This document shows positions 1 through 6,622 of a stretch of 14,437 nt of DNA, one piece after another. This DNA is from Methanomassiliicoccales archaeon (GTDB lineage Archaea; Thermoplasmatota; Thermoplasmata; Methanomassiliicoccales; UBA472): the NCBI GenBank assembly GCA_028679935.1, contig JAJRAL010000172.1, positions 1-14,437 on the forward strand. The letters run 5' to 3'. The number at the start of each line of letters is the position of its first letter. Position 1 is the stretch's first letter. The position numbers were made by a program, and so were the translations under genes. The notes under the pieces are model-generated. The model made no database searches and had not been told where the DNA came from. It was given only the letters and a program-made list of their open reading frames with translations.

Positions 1-689
1 GCGCACTCCGCCGCATTTCCCTCGTTGTGGATGATGACGACCGCGCCCTCCTCCGCTGTGATGTAGTTGGCGCCGGTGATGCCGATCTTCGAGGAATCGA
101 TGTACGACCGAACGTCCTGCCTGATCACCTTGGTGAGGACCTCGGGATCGCTCTGCATATCCCTTCCGAAATGCTTGGCGAGTATGTCGGCGACCTCGTA
201 GCGTGTCAGGTCGACGGCCGGGCCGGTCGGATGCGCCTGCTTCCTGTGCGCGATCTGGATGATCCGATCGCCGGCGTCGGTCTCGACGACGACGATTCCC
301 TTCTCCTCGAGGGACTTGGTCAGCTCGATCTCCTTCGTGACGTTCGACTTGGACTTGACAACCAACCGCTCCTCGCCCAGCTCCCTGAGCACCGCCTCTT
401 GGGCCTCGAGCTTGCTGCAGGGTCCGACGACCCTGACATGATTCGCCTTGAGGTTCGCGATCGCCTCATCGAGCAGGATGCCCTCGGCGGACTCCTTCCT
501 CGCCACCTTCGCCCTTTCCCTCCGGGTATCTAGTCCGCGCATCCGTGGCAGGTTCTCTGCCTGGCGGTTCAGCGTTGTCCGGAAGGCGTTCCTCATCCCG
601 TCGAGCGCCGTGGGGTCAGAAACGTGCTCATCGACCCGCCGTTTCCAGTCGACCCTCTCCGGCGAGGCCATGAGATTCCCTGCGCTCAT
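1..689 (-). CDS. LUD-domain protein (LutB/LutC-like), 3' end outside window
   Basis: About 229 N-terminal residues are visible; the gene runs off the left edge. The reading frame contains a LUD-type core: residues KSKSNVTKEIEL, then a conserved stretch ending in ETDAGDRIIQIA, a HPTGPAVDLTR segment, and SKIGITGANYITAEEGAVV followed by HNEGN. These match the lactate-utilisation (LutB/LutC, DUF162) family, where LutB-type members carry a C-terminal iron-sulfur domain and serve in lactate or other 2-hydroxyacid oxidation. Whether this member has the Fe-S domain cannot be seen. The ATG at 689 overlaps the upstream gene's stop as ATGA, which suggests translational coupling; a second in-frame ATG at 671 has a better-spaced AGGGA and may be the real start. 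The family call is firm, the substrate is unknown. Confidence 0.85.
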   Translation of the reverse strand, partial: MSAGNLMASPERVDWKRRVDEHVSDPTALDGMRNAFRTTLNRQAENLPRMRGLDTRRERAKVARKESAEGILLDEAIANLKANHVRVVGPCSKLEAQEAVLRELGEERLVVKSKSNVTKEIELTKSLEEKGIVVVETDAGDRIIQIAHRKQAHPTGPAVDLTRYEVADILAKHFGRDMQSDPEVLTKVIRQDVRSYIDSSKIGITGANYITAEEGAVVIIHNEGNAAEC

Positions 690-1054
690 TCCTCGATCGA
701 AGAGAGGGCGTTCCACTCGACCTCGTGGTCGATACCGCCCTTCGAGAGGATTCGGCTGATCTTCTCCGTGATCCTGACGACCTCGCTGCTGCGGGTCATG
801 CCCCTGATGTAGAACTCCTTCCTCGTCAGGGGGAAGATCAGGCGCATCCTGCCCTTGCGATTGTACCCCTCCGGCTTCCCGTTCCTTTGCAGCTCGGCCA
901 TGTTCAATTGGATGAACATCTTGAGGACATCCTCGTCCTCTGGCATCTGGTCCGTTTCCTGAAGAAAAGTTGTCAGAACGTCGGGGAAGACCTTTGCCAC
1001 ATCGCGGTAGTCCTTCTTGCCCTTGAGCACGAGGTGACCGCTGATGGCTTTCAT
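686..1054 (-). CDS. conserved-looking small protein of unknown function
   Basis: Encodes about 122 residues, beginning MKAISGHLVLKGKKDY and ending NALSSIEE. I do not recognise the family. It looks soluble, mixed alpha/beta, with many charged residues and a basic middle part (RKGRMRLIFPLTRKEF); there is no signal peptide, membrane segment or cysteine motif. The open frame extends upstream to 1165, but the ATG at 1054 is preferred because a TATA-like box (TTAAATAT, about 1080-1087) sits 29 nt upstream, so the transcript should begin close to this ATG. Its stop overlaps the start of the LUD gene (ATGA), so both are probably one operon and may act together; that link is inference. Confidence 0.65.
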   Translation of the reverse strand: MKAISGHLVLKGKKDYRDVAKVFPDVLTTFLQETDQMPEDEDVLKMFIQLNMAELQRNGKPEGYNRKGRMRLIFPLTRKEFYIRGMTRSSEVVRITEKISRILSKGGIDHEVEWNALSSIEE

Positions 1055-1077
1055 TGGACCTTTTTGATGAGGAGGAA

Positions 1078-1094
1078 CATATTTAACCCTTGCT
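1078..1094 (-). promoter_or_regulatory. BRE/TATA promoter of the 1054 gene
   Basis: On the minus strand this reads AGCAAGGGTTAAATATG: a purine-rich BRE-like part, then a TATA box centred near 1083. The ATG at 1054 lies 29 nt downstream, where archaeal transcription usually starts, so the mRNA is probably leaderless or nearly so. The same 17-mer with one change lies in front of the leucine operon (13090-13106). Confidence 0.6.
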
Positions 1095-1180
1095 GAGGCG
1101 ACCCCCCCTGCATTACGTGACCATCTGAATCCCTTCGTCGACCCTTTGAGCCCCTCACCAGCCAACGTCCATCAGGGTTG

Positions 1181-1190
1181 GGTTTAAAAT
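1181..1190 (+). promoter_or_regulatory. TATA-like promoter of thiDN
   Basis: The sequence GGTTTAAAAT is centred about 25 nt before the thiDN ATG at 1211, which places the transcript start at or next to the start codon (leaderless). No TPP riboswitch fits in such a short leader. The promoter diverges from that of the 1054 gene. Confidence 0.55.
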
Positions 1191-1210
1191 CAGGGAGACA
1201 ATAAAGGTCC

Positions 1211-2533
1211 ATGGTCGTCGCCTTGAGCATAGCGGGCTCCGACTCCATCGGCGGAGCGGGGATCCAGGCCGATGTCAAGGCCATGGCCTCCGTCGGCGTG
1301 CACGCCGCTACCGTGATCACGGCGGTCACCTCGCAGAACACGAGGAAGGTCGTCGATATCCTGCCAGTCCCGCCGGCGCACGTCGCATCACAGCTCGATT
1401 CGGTGCTGTCAGACGCAGATGTTAGGGCAGCGAAGACTGGGATGCTCTACAGCCCTGATATCGTCAGGACGGTCGCGGGCCGGCTCAGGCGAAGGAAGCT
1501 CAAGTTGGTCGTGGACCCTGTCATGATCGCCGGAGTGGGTGACACGCTGAGCTCGGAGGGCCTCGTCGACTCGATCAGGAAGGACCTGTTGCCACTTGCC
1601 ACGATCGTCGCCCCGAACCGCGAGGAGGCGGAGGCGATATCGGGCATGAAGGTCTCATCGCTCAAGGACGCGAGGCGGGCCTGCGCGAGGATGATCGATC
1701 TGGGAAGCGAGATGGCCCTTGTCAAAGGTGGGCATTTCGGAGGCTCGGAATCGGTCGATGTCCTCTTCGACGGCAAGGAGTTCGTCGAGTTGCGATCACC
1801 AAGGGTCGCGATCAAGGTCCATGGCTCTGGATGTGCGCTGTCCGCGTACATCGCCGCCTACCTTGCACTAGGAACGGAGCCCCGCGAGGCGGTCGTCCAG
1901 GCGAAGGAAAGAATCACCGACGCCATCGAATTCCATCACCGGATAGGGAAAGGGCTCGAGGCGACCCAGCCGATGGCGACGAGCCTGATGGAGATGGCAA
2001 GGTACTCTGTCATGACGACGCTCAAGGAGGCGACGGAGGCGCTCGAGGGATTCCTGACCGTGGAATGGATTCCGGAGGTCGGCACCAATTTCGCATATGC
2101 CCTGCCTCACGCCAGATACAGCGAGGACGTCTGCGCGCTCGAAGGACGAATCGTCGGGCTGCGGGGGCGGGCGATCCACTCCGGATGCTATTCCTTCGGC
2201 GCCTCACGTCACGTGGCCAGAATAGTCCTGGAAGCGATGCGCCACGATCCGGCCATGCGTTCTGTGATCAACGTCAGGTTCTCGGAGGAGCATATCAGGG
2301 CGCTGAAGAAGGCGCGCCTGAGCCTCGCATCGTTCGAAAGGAAGGACGAGCCGCCGAAGATGAAGACGATGGAGTGGGGCACGCGTTCGGCCATCGAGTC
2401 CGTAGGGGCCGTCCCGGATGTCATATTCGATAGGGGTGGGGTCGGGAAGGAGCCGATGATAAGGATCCTCGGCAAAGACCCGCAGGATGTAGTCCGTAAG
2501 CTCAGAGGCGCGATCCATCAAGGGGTGGCGTAA
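1211..2533 (+). CDS. thiDN: ThiD-ThiN fusion: HMP(-P) kinase / thiamine-phosphate synthase
   Basis: The N-terminal half (about residues 1-260) is a ribokinase-fold ThiD that phosphorylates hydroxymethylpyrimidine and its monophosphate: AGSDSIGGAGIQAD at residues 8-21, a GMLYSP region, DPVM, and the anion-hole motif HGSGCALSA with the expected cysteine at 208. The C-terminal part (about 270-440) is a ThiN domain joining HMP-PP to thiazole phosphate: PEVGTNFAYALPHA, GRIVG, FGASRHVARIVLEAM, NVRFSEE, and IFDRGGVGKEPMIRILGK. Arg313 and His334 are 21 residues apart, the spacing I recall for the Arg/His pair needed for synthase activity in archaeal ThiDN, so this looks like an active enzyme, not a ThiN-type regulator. 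Full length for the fusion. ATG 1211 fits the promoter. Cytosolic, thiamine biosynthesis. Confidence 0.95.
   Translation: MVVALSIAGSDSIGGAGIQADVKAMASVGVHAATVITAVTSQNTRKVVDILPVPPAHVASQLDSVLSDADVRAAKTGMLYSPDIVRTVAGRLRRRKLKLVVDPVMIAGVGDTLSSEGLVDSIRKDLLPLATIVAPNREEAEAISGMKVSSLKDARRACARMIDLGSEMALVKGGHFGGSESVDVLFDGKEFVELRSPRVAIKVHGSGCALSAYIAAYLALGTEPREAVVQAKERITDAIEFHHRIGKGLEATQPMATSLMEMARYSVMTTLKEATEALEGFLTVEWIPEVGTNFAYALPHARYSEDVCALEGRIVGLRGRAIHSGCYSFGASRHVARIVLEAMRHDPAMRSVINVRFSEEHIRALKKARLSLASFERKDEPPKMKTMEWGTRSAIESVGAVPDVIFDRGGVGKEPMIRILGKDPQDVVRKLRGAIHQGVA
2522..2527 (+). promoter_or_regulatory. Shine-Dalgarno site pointing to a CTG start at 2534
   Basis: GGGGTG lies inside the last codons of thiDN, six bases before a CTG codon (2534) that directly follows the thiDN stop TAA. 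It is 18 bases before the ATG at 2546, too far for normal pairing-directed initiation. It therefore favours the upstream, non-canonical start. Confidence 0.4.
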
Positions 2534-2545
2534 CTGAAGATCGCG

Positions 2546-3697
2546 ATGTTCACGGACACCTACCTACCGACCAGGGATGGCGTCGTCACCTCGATCCTGA
2601 TCACGAAGGCGGAGCTGGAGCGCCTGGGACACCAGGTGACGGTGTTCGCGCCGGAGAATGGTCGGACCGAGACTAGAGAGGAGGACGTCATCTACGTCCG
2701 GTCGCTCGGGTTCAAACGCTATCCCGGGTACCGCGTACCCATATTCCCGACGAACAAGTGCGAGCTGCTCGAAGAGCTCGGCGTCGAGGTGATACATTCA
2801 CAGGGCCTCCTGTTCATGGCTCTCCGTTCGATGTTCGCCGGACGGAGCCTGAAGCTGCCGGTCGTGACCACCTTCCACACCATGGTCACGGACGCGGCGA
2901 AGTACTACAACTTCACGCCCTTCCCTGATTGGATGGTGGACCACTTGATGTGGACCTACCTGCGTCGGCTACTTCAGAGGTCGGAGGCGGTTATCGCGCC
3001 GTCCGCGGCCATCGAGAAGGAACTGTGGAAGTACGCGCCCAGGATGCGGAGGGTCGACGTCATTCCGACAGGGGTGGACTCGGTCCGATTCAGGCCAGAC
3101 AACGACGGAAGCGCGGTCAGGGCGCGATACGGTCTCGAAGGCAAGGAGGTCATACTCGTCCTCGGGCGAATCGCTTGGGAGAAGAACATGGACCTCCTCC
3201 TCCACGGATTCGCCTTGTTGAACAAGGAGGACCCGAACACGGTCATGCTAATCGTTGGCGAGGGGCCGGCGAGGGAGCACTACATGCAGATGGCGAAGGA
3301 GCTCGGCATATCCGAGAGGACGGTCTTCACTGGCTTCGTCCCAGATCAGGACCTCCCGCAGTACTACGCCGCCTGCGACGCCTTCACCATCGCCTCGAAG
3401 TTCGAGACGCAGGGTCTGGTTGTCCTCGAAGCGATGGCCTCGGGGAAGCCGGTGGCGGGGATCGATTTCCGCGCGGTGGCCGAGATAGTGCACGACGGCG
3501 AGGACGGCTATCTCTTCAAAGAGTCGCCCGAGGATTGGAAGGCGGCCGTCAGACGAGCCCTGGACTCCGACAGGTGCCTCCGTTCGAACGCCCGGAAGAG
3601 GGCGGAACAGTTCTCGATCGCGGAGGGGACGAGGAGGCTGATAGAGGTGTATGAGTATTCGATTCATTCCAAACGCAAGAGGGTCGGCCTGGAGTGA
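2546..3697 (+). CDS. GT4-family glycosyltransferase
   Basis: A GT-B glycosyltransferase of about 383 residues. The N-terminal Rossmann half has FTDTYLPTRDGV and VTTFHTMVTDAAKYY; the C-terminal donor-binding half has ILVLGRIAWEKNMD, IVGEGPAREHY, FTGFVPDQDLPQYYAACD and the E-x7-E motif FETQGLVVLEAMASG (Glu287, Glu295). The ETQGL...EA pattern resembles retaining glucosyl/mannosyltransferases acting on diacylglycerol-type lipids, so an archaeal membrane-lipid or surface-glycan acceptor is possible but unproven. It follows thiDN in the same frame and strand after 12 nt and probably shares its transcript. The usual family N-terminus, (M)KIAMFTDTY, is only completed if translation starts at the CTG at 2534; I give the ATG as the conservative start. 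Confidence 0.85.
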   Translation: MFTDTYLPTRDGVVTSILITKAELERLGHQVTVFAPENGRTETREEDVIYVRSLGFKRYPGYRVPIFPTNKCELLEELGVEVIHSQGLLFMALRSMFAGRSLKLPVVTTFHTMVTDAAKYYNFTPFPDWMVDHLMWTYLRRLLQRSEAVIAPSAAIEKELWKYAPRMRRVDVIPTGVDSVRFRPDNDGSAVRARYGLEGKEVILVLGRIAWEKNMDLLLHGFALLNKEDPNTVMLIVGEGPAREHYMQMAKELGISERTVFTGFVPDQDLPQYYAACDAFTIASKFETQGLVVLEAMASGKPVAGIDFRAVAEIVHDGEDGYLFKESPEDWKAAVRRALDSDRCLRSNARKRAEQFSIAEGTRRLIEVYEYSIHSKRKRVGLE

Positions 3698-4870
3698 TTA
3701 TTGGAGAGCCTGGTAGGAGCGAATCCATTCTCTCGTAATGACGCTCCAGTCGAACATCTCGACCGCCCTACTTCGTGCGGCGGACTCCATGCCGCGCCTG
3801 AGCTCATCGTCGGTCAGGAGACGGACCAAGGCGTTGGCCATGACGATGTGGTCTCTGGGCGGCACCAATAGACCGACGCCGCCCGAGACGATCTCCGGGA
3901 TACCCCCTACGCTTGTCGCCACGGTCGCCCTCCCACAACCCATCGCCTCCGCCAGCACGACCCCCAATGGCTCGTAGTAGGAGGCGAGGGCGAAGACGTC
4001 CGCCATGCAATAGTACACGGGCAGCTCCTGCTCGGAGATCCCGGTGACGATGCGGACCCGGTCCCCTATGCCCAGATCGGTCGCTTCGCCGAGCAGCCTG
4101 TCCTTGAGCGGCCCCTTGCCGATGATCACCAGGTGTGTGTCCCTCACCTGTTTGACGACCTCGGCCATCGCCATAATCAGGGTGTGGAATCCTTTCTGCT
4201 CGACGAGCCGACCGTTCGAGAGCACAACGGGGGAACTGCCCACCCCCAACCTCTGCCTCAGCTCGGCCGTCCTCAGGCCCGGCGTGAAGAGGCCGGTGTC
4301 CACTCCATTGTAGACGACGGTTGCCTTGTGCCTCCACTTGGGAGGTATCGTGTCCTCTAGCGCCGAGCGGCTGACGCAGTTGATCCTGTCGCATATCCCG
4401 AAGACGAAGTTGCCCATCGTCTCATCGAAGACCCCACCCCAGAAGTCTATCCCCCTCGAGATGCCCTTCGGCCGCGAGTTGTGAACCGTCAGCATGATCG
4501 GGGCTCTGAAGATCTGCTTGATCTTCCGGTAGGTCCTGGGGGAGTACCAGAAGCGGTTGTGGAAGTGGTAGATGTCGTAGCCCCGGCAGAACCTCACCAT
4601 GTCCCGGTTGATGGAGGGGCTGAGGGTGTAGGGGGGCGGGAGGAAGGCGGGGAGCTTCCCGAAGTAGACGGAGGGGACGCGCACCACTTCCATGCCCTTG
4701 ATCTCCTCCACCGCCCGGCCGTTCGCCTGGGGTATCATCGAGGTCAGTACCTTGACCTCGCAATGGTGATCGCGGACCAGGCGGCTACCCACCTCCAGTA
4801 CGACCTTCTCCGTGCCCCCCACGTAGGGGAAGAAGAGAGGGTCGAGCATGCACAACTTCAGATCGGCCAC
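3698..4870 (-). CDS. GT4-family glycosyltransferase
   Basis: A GT-B glycosyltransferase of 390 residues, likely retaining. Seen in order: the N-terminal glycine loop YVGGTEKVV near residue 17, YHFHNRF, LTVHNSRPKGISRGIDFWGG, VVYNGVDTGLFTPG, LSNGRLVEQKGFHTLI, IIGKGPLKDRL, and the E-x7-E donor motif YYEPLGVVLAEAMGCG (Glu300, Glu308). It is not a close copy of the neighbouring glycosyltransferase on the other strand. The start is a GTG; a TATA-like box about 32 nt upstream supports it, and the next in-frame ATG is at 4849. No membrane segment or signal peptide, so it acts at the cytosolic face. Acceptor and sugar cannot be told from sequence. Its stop codon directly abuts that of the convergent gene. 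Confidence 0.85.
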   Translation of the reverse strand: MADLKLCMLDPLFFPYVGGTEKVVLEVGSRLVRDHHCEVKVLTSMIPQANGRAVEEIKGMEVVRVPSVYFGKLPAFLPPPYTLSPSINRDMVRFCRGYDIYHFHNRFWYSPRTYRKIKQIFRAPIMLTVHNSRPKGISRGIDFWGGVFDETMGNFVFGICDRINCVSRSALEDTIPPKWRHKATVVYNGVDTGLFTPGLRTAELRQRLGVGSSPVVLSNGRLVEQKGFHTLIMAMAEVVKQVRDTHLVIIGKGPLKDRLLGEATDLGIGDRVRIVTGISEQELPVYYCMADVFALASYYEPLGVVLAEAMGCGRATVATSVGGIPEIVSGGVGLLVPPRDHIVMANALVRLLTDDELRRGMESAARSRAVEMFDWSVITREWIRSYQALQ

Positions 4871-4896
4871 GTGCCTCGTTCAGAAAGGCTCTCCAG

Positions 4897-4908
4897 GTAT
4901 ATTAATGG
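4897..4908 (-). promoter_or_regulatory. TATA-like promoter of the 4870 glycosyltransferase
   Basis: Minus-strand CATTAATATACC is centred about 32 nt before the GTG at 4870, giving a leader of only a few bases. GCAAGG lies further upstream (about 4914-4919), farther from the box than in the 1078 and 13090 promoters. Confidence 0.5.
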
Positions 4909-4940
4909 CTGAACCTTGCGCCAGCGATTCATCCAGGTCG

Positions 4941-4951
4941 AAATAAATAAC
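4941..4951 (+). promoter_or_regulatory. TATA-like promoter of the VTT/DedA-like gene
   Basis: AAATAAATAAC is centred about 34 nt before the ATG at 4980, predicting a leader of roughly seven bases. No Shine-Dalgarno site is visible in front of the ATG, in keeping with a near-leaderless mRNA. Confidence 0.45.
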
Positions 4952-4979
4952 TATTCAATACAGGCTCCCCTCCCCAGAG

Positions 4980-5588
4980 ATGTTGATCCTCGCGCAGGCC
5001 GGCGTCCTCTCGCCCTTCGCCATAGCTAGCCTACTCGCGACCGTATTCATCTGGTTCTACGTCGACGCGATCGTCTTTCCGACCCTCCCTGAACTATGCG
5101 CCATCGGCGTCTTCCTCTTCGAACCCACCATCTGGTTCGCCGTCGCTATCCTTCTCACGATCATGCTCGCGGAATTCCTCGGCTTCAACACGCTCTACTT
5201 CATCGTCAAGCGCGTCCGGGTCCCCAGGATGATCGAGAAGGCGGCGAAGAAATACTGTCAGTTCCTGCTGGTGAGTGACGAGAAAGTGATTCTCGTGAAC
5301 CGCATCGCCCCCGTCGTCCCCTTCGTAGGCGCATTCGCTGCGCTTCAGAACTGGAACTGGGGGAAGTGCATCCTCTACACCTTTATCGGGGGCATCGTGA
5401 AGTACGGAGTGATACTCGCGCTCGCGAATGTCTTCTACGTCTACCTATCAAGCGACGCCGCTATGTGGGTCACGATCATCCTGGTGCTCGCGGTCATCGC
5501 GATCAGCTTCGTATGGTCCTTCTTCAGAAGGAAGAAGATGCCCGCCACATGCGACGGGAAGATTGATGAGAAAAAGGATTCGAGCTGA
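4980..5588 (+). CDS. VTT/DedA-like integral membrane protein
   Basis: A 202-residue polytopic membrane protein with hydrophobic segments at about residues 8-28, 44-72, 133-155 and 160-182. The diagnostic part is NRIAPVVPFVGAFAAL followed by W..GKCILYTFIGGIVKYG, like the re-entrant helix region of the VTT (SNARE-associated/DedA) family, with its conserved arginine, prolines and glycines. Bacterial and eukaryotic relatives move lipids across membranes (for example undecaprenyl phosphate flipping by DedA proteins); the archaeal substrate is unknown. The C-terminus is charged (RRKKMP, then a lysine-rich tail) and probably cytosolic. Its position beside two glycosyltransferase genes would fit a role in lipid or glycan handling, but it has its own promoter, so this is only suggestive. 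Family call moderate. Confidence 0.7.
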   Translation: MLILAQAGVLSPFAIASLLATVFIWFYVDAIVFPTLPELCAIGVFLFEPTIWFAVAILLTIMLAEFLGFNTLYFIVKRVRVPRMIEKAAKKYCQFLLVSDEKVILVNRIAPVVPFVGAFAALQNWNWGKCILYTFIGGIVKYGVILALANVFYVYLSSDAAMWVTIILVLAVIAISFVWSFFRRKKMPATCDGKIDEKKDSS

Positions 5589-5595
5589 ACGATTC

Positions 5596-6504
5596 TTACG
5601 CGAACGAGAGCATCGTTACGGTGAATACCAGGTTCACTCCGACGAGCTCCCCGTTGAAGTTCATCCTGAAGGTCCCGGCGGCCGTGTCCACCTTGTCGAC
5701 GATGAAGATGGTCGAGGAGGTGACTCCCTTGATCATGCCCGCGTCCGCAGAGGTGAGCAGGTTCTGCACCACGATCTTGCCCTGCCCGCCGTTGGCGGTC
5801 GAGTCCATCTCCGTCACCAGGGTGTACCAGCCAGTCGGCGATGCGGCGCTCGGGTCACCCCAGATCGGGTACCTCTGCCCAACCGTCGGCATGTTCATGA
5901 CCAATACGGCATCCGCATCCGCGTAGACCAAGAGGACGTTCACCGGCCATTTGTAGACCGGGTCCTGGACCACGAGACCTTGGCTAGGCGTCTCATTGTA
6001 GCGGGACTCGAACTGCGTTGTGTTGAGGCTCTCGAGTATCGGGAGCGTGTTGACCAGGTCCATAGTGATCGTCTTCGAGAGGTCTATCTGCCCGTATCCC
6101 TTGTCTGGCGGCACGGTTATGACCCTGGTCTGTCCGACCGTCATCCCGACGACACCCTCCTCGAAGCCCTTGATCACGTTCCCAGAGCCGACCGTGAACT
6201 TGAGCGGCGTGTAGTTCTGCTGGGACCTCAGGGTGAAGCTGATGGACTTCTGGTAGCGGGCGTTGTCGATGGCGACGGAGTAGATCGAAGTGTCGAACAC
6301 CCGGCCATCCTCGAGCTGCCCGATGTAGTCCACCGAGATGTCGTCGCCGGCCTTGACATGCCGGACCGTCGGGCCCTGCTGGCCCTGTCCCTGCACAAGC
6401 AGAACGACGACGCTGCTGGCGCTGACCATCAGGACTGCCACGAGAATTATGACGCCGATGTTCGCGATGGCAGAAACCTCTCGCTTGAGCTTCCTGAGGT
6501 TCAT
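5596..6504 (-). CDS. membrane-anchored FKBP-type peptidyl-prolyl isomerase with long insert
   Basis: About 302 residues. After a short basic N-terminus (NLRKLKRE) comes one hydrophobic segment at about residues 12-38, so the rest should face outside. The FKBP core follows: AGDDISVDYIGQLEDGRVFDTS, FTVGSGNVIKGFEEGVVGM, GQTRVITVPPDKGYG. An insert then carries a flap-domain-like part with DPVYKWPVNVLL and MPTVGQRYP, and the core closes with FNGELVGVNLVFTVTML, the counterpart of the D-F-N-H-x-L-A-G-x-x-L-x-F-x-V ending of archaeal FKBPs. Predicted role: folding catalyst and chaperone for secreted proteins. The ATG at 6504 has GAGGTG in front; a GTG at 6510 would overlap that site but matches the TATA distance for a leaderless start. 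Only 7 nt separate its stop from the convergent membrane gene. Confidence 0.9.
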   Translation of the reverse strand: MNLRKLKREVSAIANIGVIILVAVLMVSASSVVVLLVQGQGQQGPTVRHVKAGDDISVDYIGQLEDGRVFDTSIYSVAIDNARYQKSISFTLRSQQNYTPLKFTVGSGNVIKGFEEGVVGMTVGQTRVITVPPDKGYGQIDLSKTITMDLVNTLPILESLNTTQFESRYNETPSQGLVVQDPVYKWPVNVLLVYADADAVLVMNMPTVGQRYPIWGDPSAASPTGWYTLVTEMDSTANGGQGKIVVQNLLTSADAGMIKGVTSSTIFIVDKVDTAAGTFRMNFNGELVGVNLVFTVTMLSFA

Positions 6505-6531
6505 GGACACCTCACAGCGAATTAGCTAACA

Positions 6532-6545
6532 CGATATAAACCTTA
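6532..6545 (-). promoter_or_regulatory. BRE/TATA promoter of the FKBP gene
   Basis: Minus-strand TAAGGTTTATATCG: an AAGG BRE-like part next to TTTATAT. The box centre is about 33 nt before the ATG at 6504 and 27 nt before the GTG at 6510, so the leader is very short. Divergent from the thrS promoter. Confidence 0.6.
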
Positions 6546-6587
6546 CCAGCTGGGGTGAGCCTCGATCGGGCCATTCAGCCTCCCCTA

Positions 6588-6597
6588 AGTTAAATAT
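6588..6597 (+). promoter_or_regulatory. TATA promoter of thrS
   Basis: AGTTAAATAT is centred about 29 nt before the thrS ATG at 6623, so transcription should start at about the ATG. There is no Shine-Dalgarno site before the ATG. With no leader there is no room for a T-box or an attenuator. Confidence 0.6.
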
Positions 6598-6622
6598 CTG
6601 ACATTCGTTACTTGCGAACTCG

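Noticed and set aside
1055..1165. Upstream extension of the 122-residue gene to 1165
   Set aside because: A TATA-like promoter lies inside the extension, 29 nt before the ATG at 1054, so the upstream codons would not be transcribed from it.
1100..1210. TPP riboswitch upstream of thiDN
   Set aside because: The predicted transcript starts next to the ATG, leaving no room, and no conserved thi-box pattern was seen.
5428..6525. 365-codon open frame on the plus strand, antisense to the FKBP gene
   Set aside because: The translation is rich in Arg, Asp and His with no recognisable domain and covers the DedA-like 3' end and the FKBP gene in the opposite frame, a typical GC-rich shadow.
6546..6553. 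Palindrome CCAGCTGG between the FKBP and thrS promoters
   Set aside because: Eight bases of GC-rich symmetry in a divergent intergenic region is easily chance; no second copy was seen at the other promoters.
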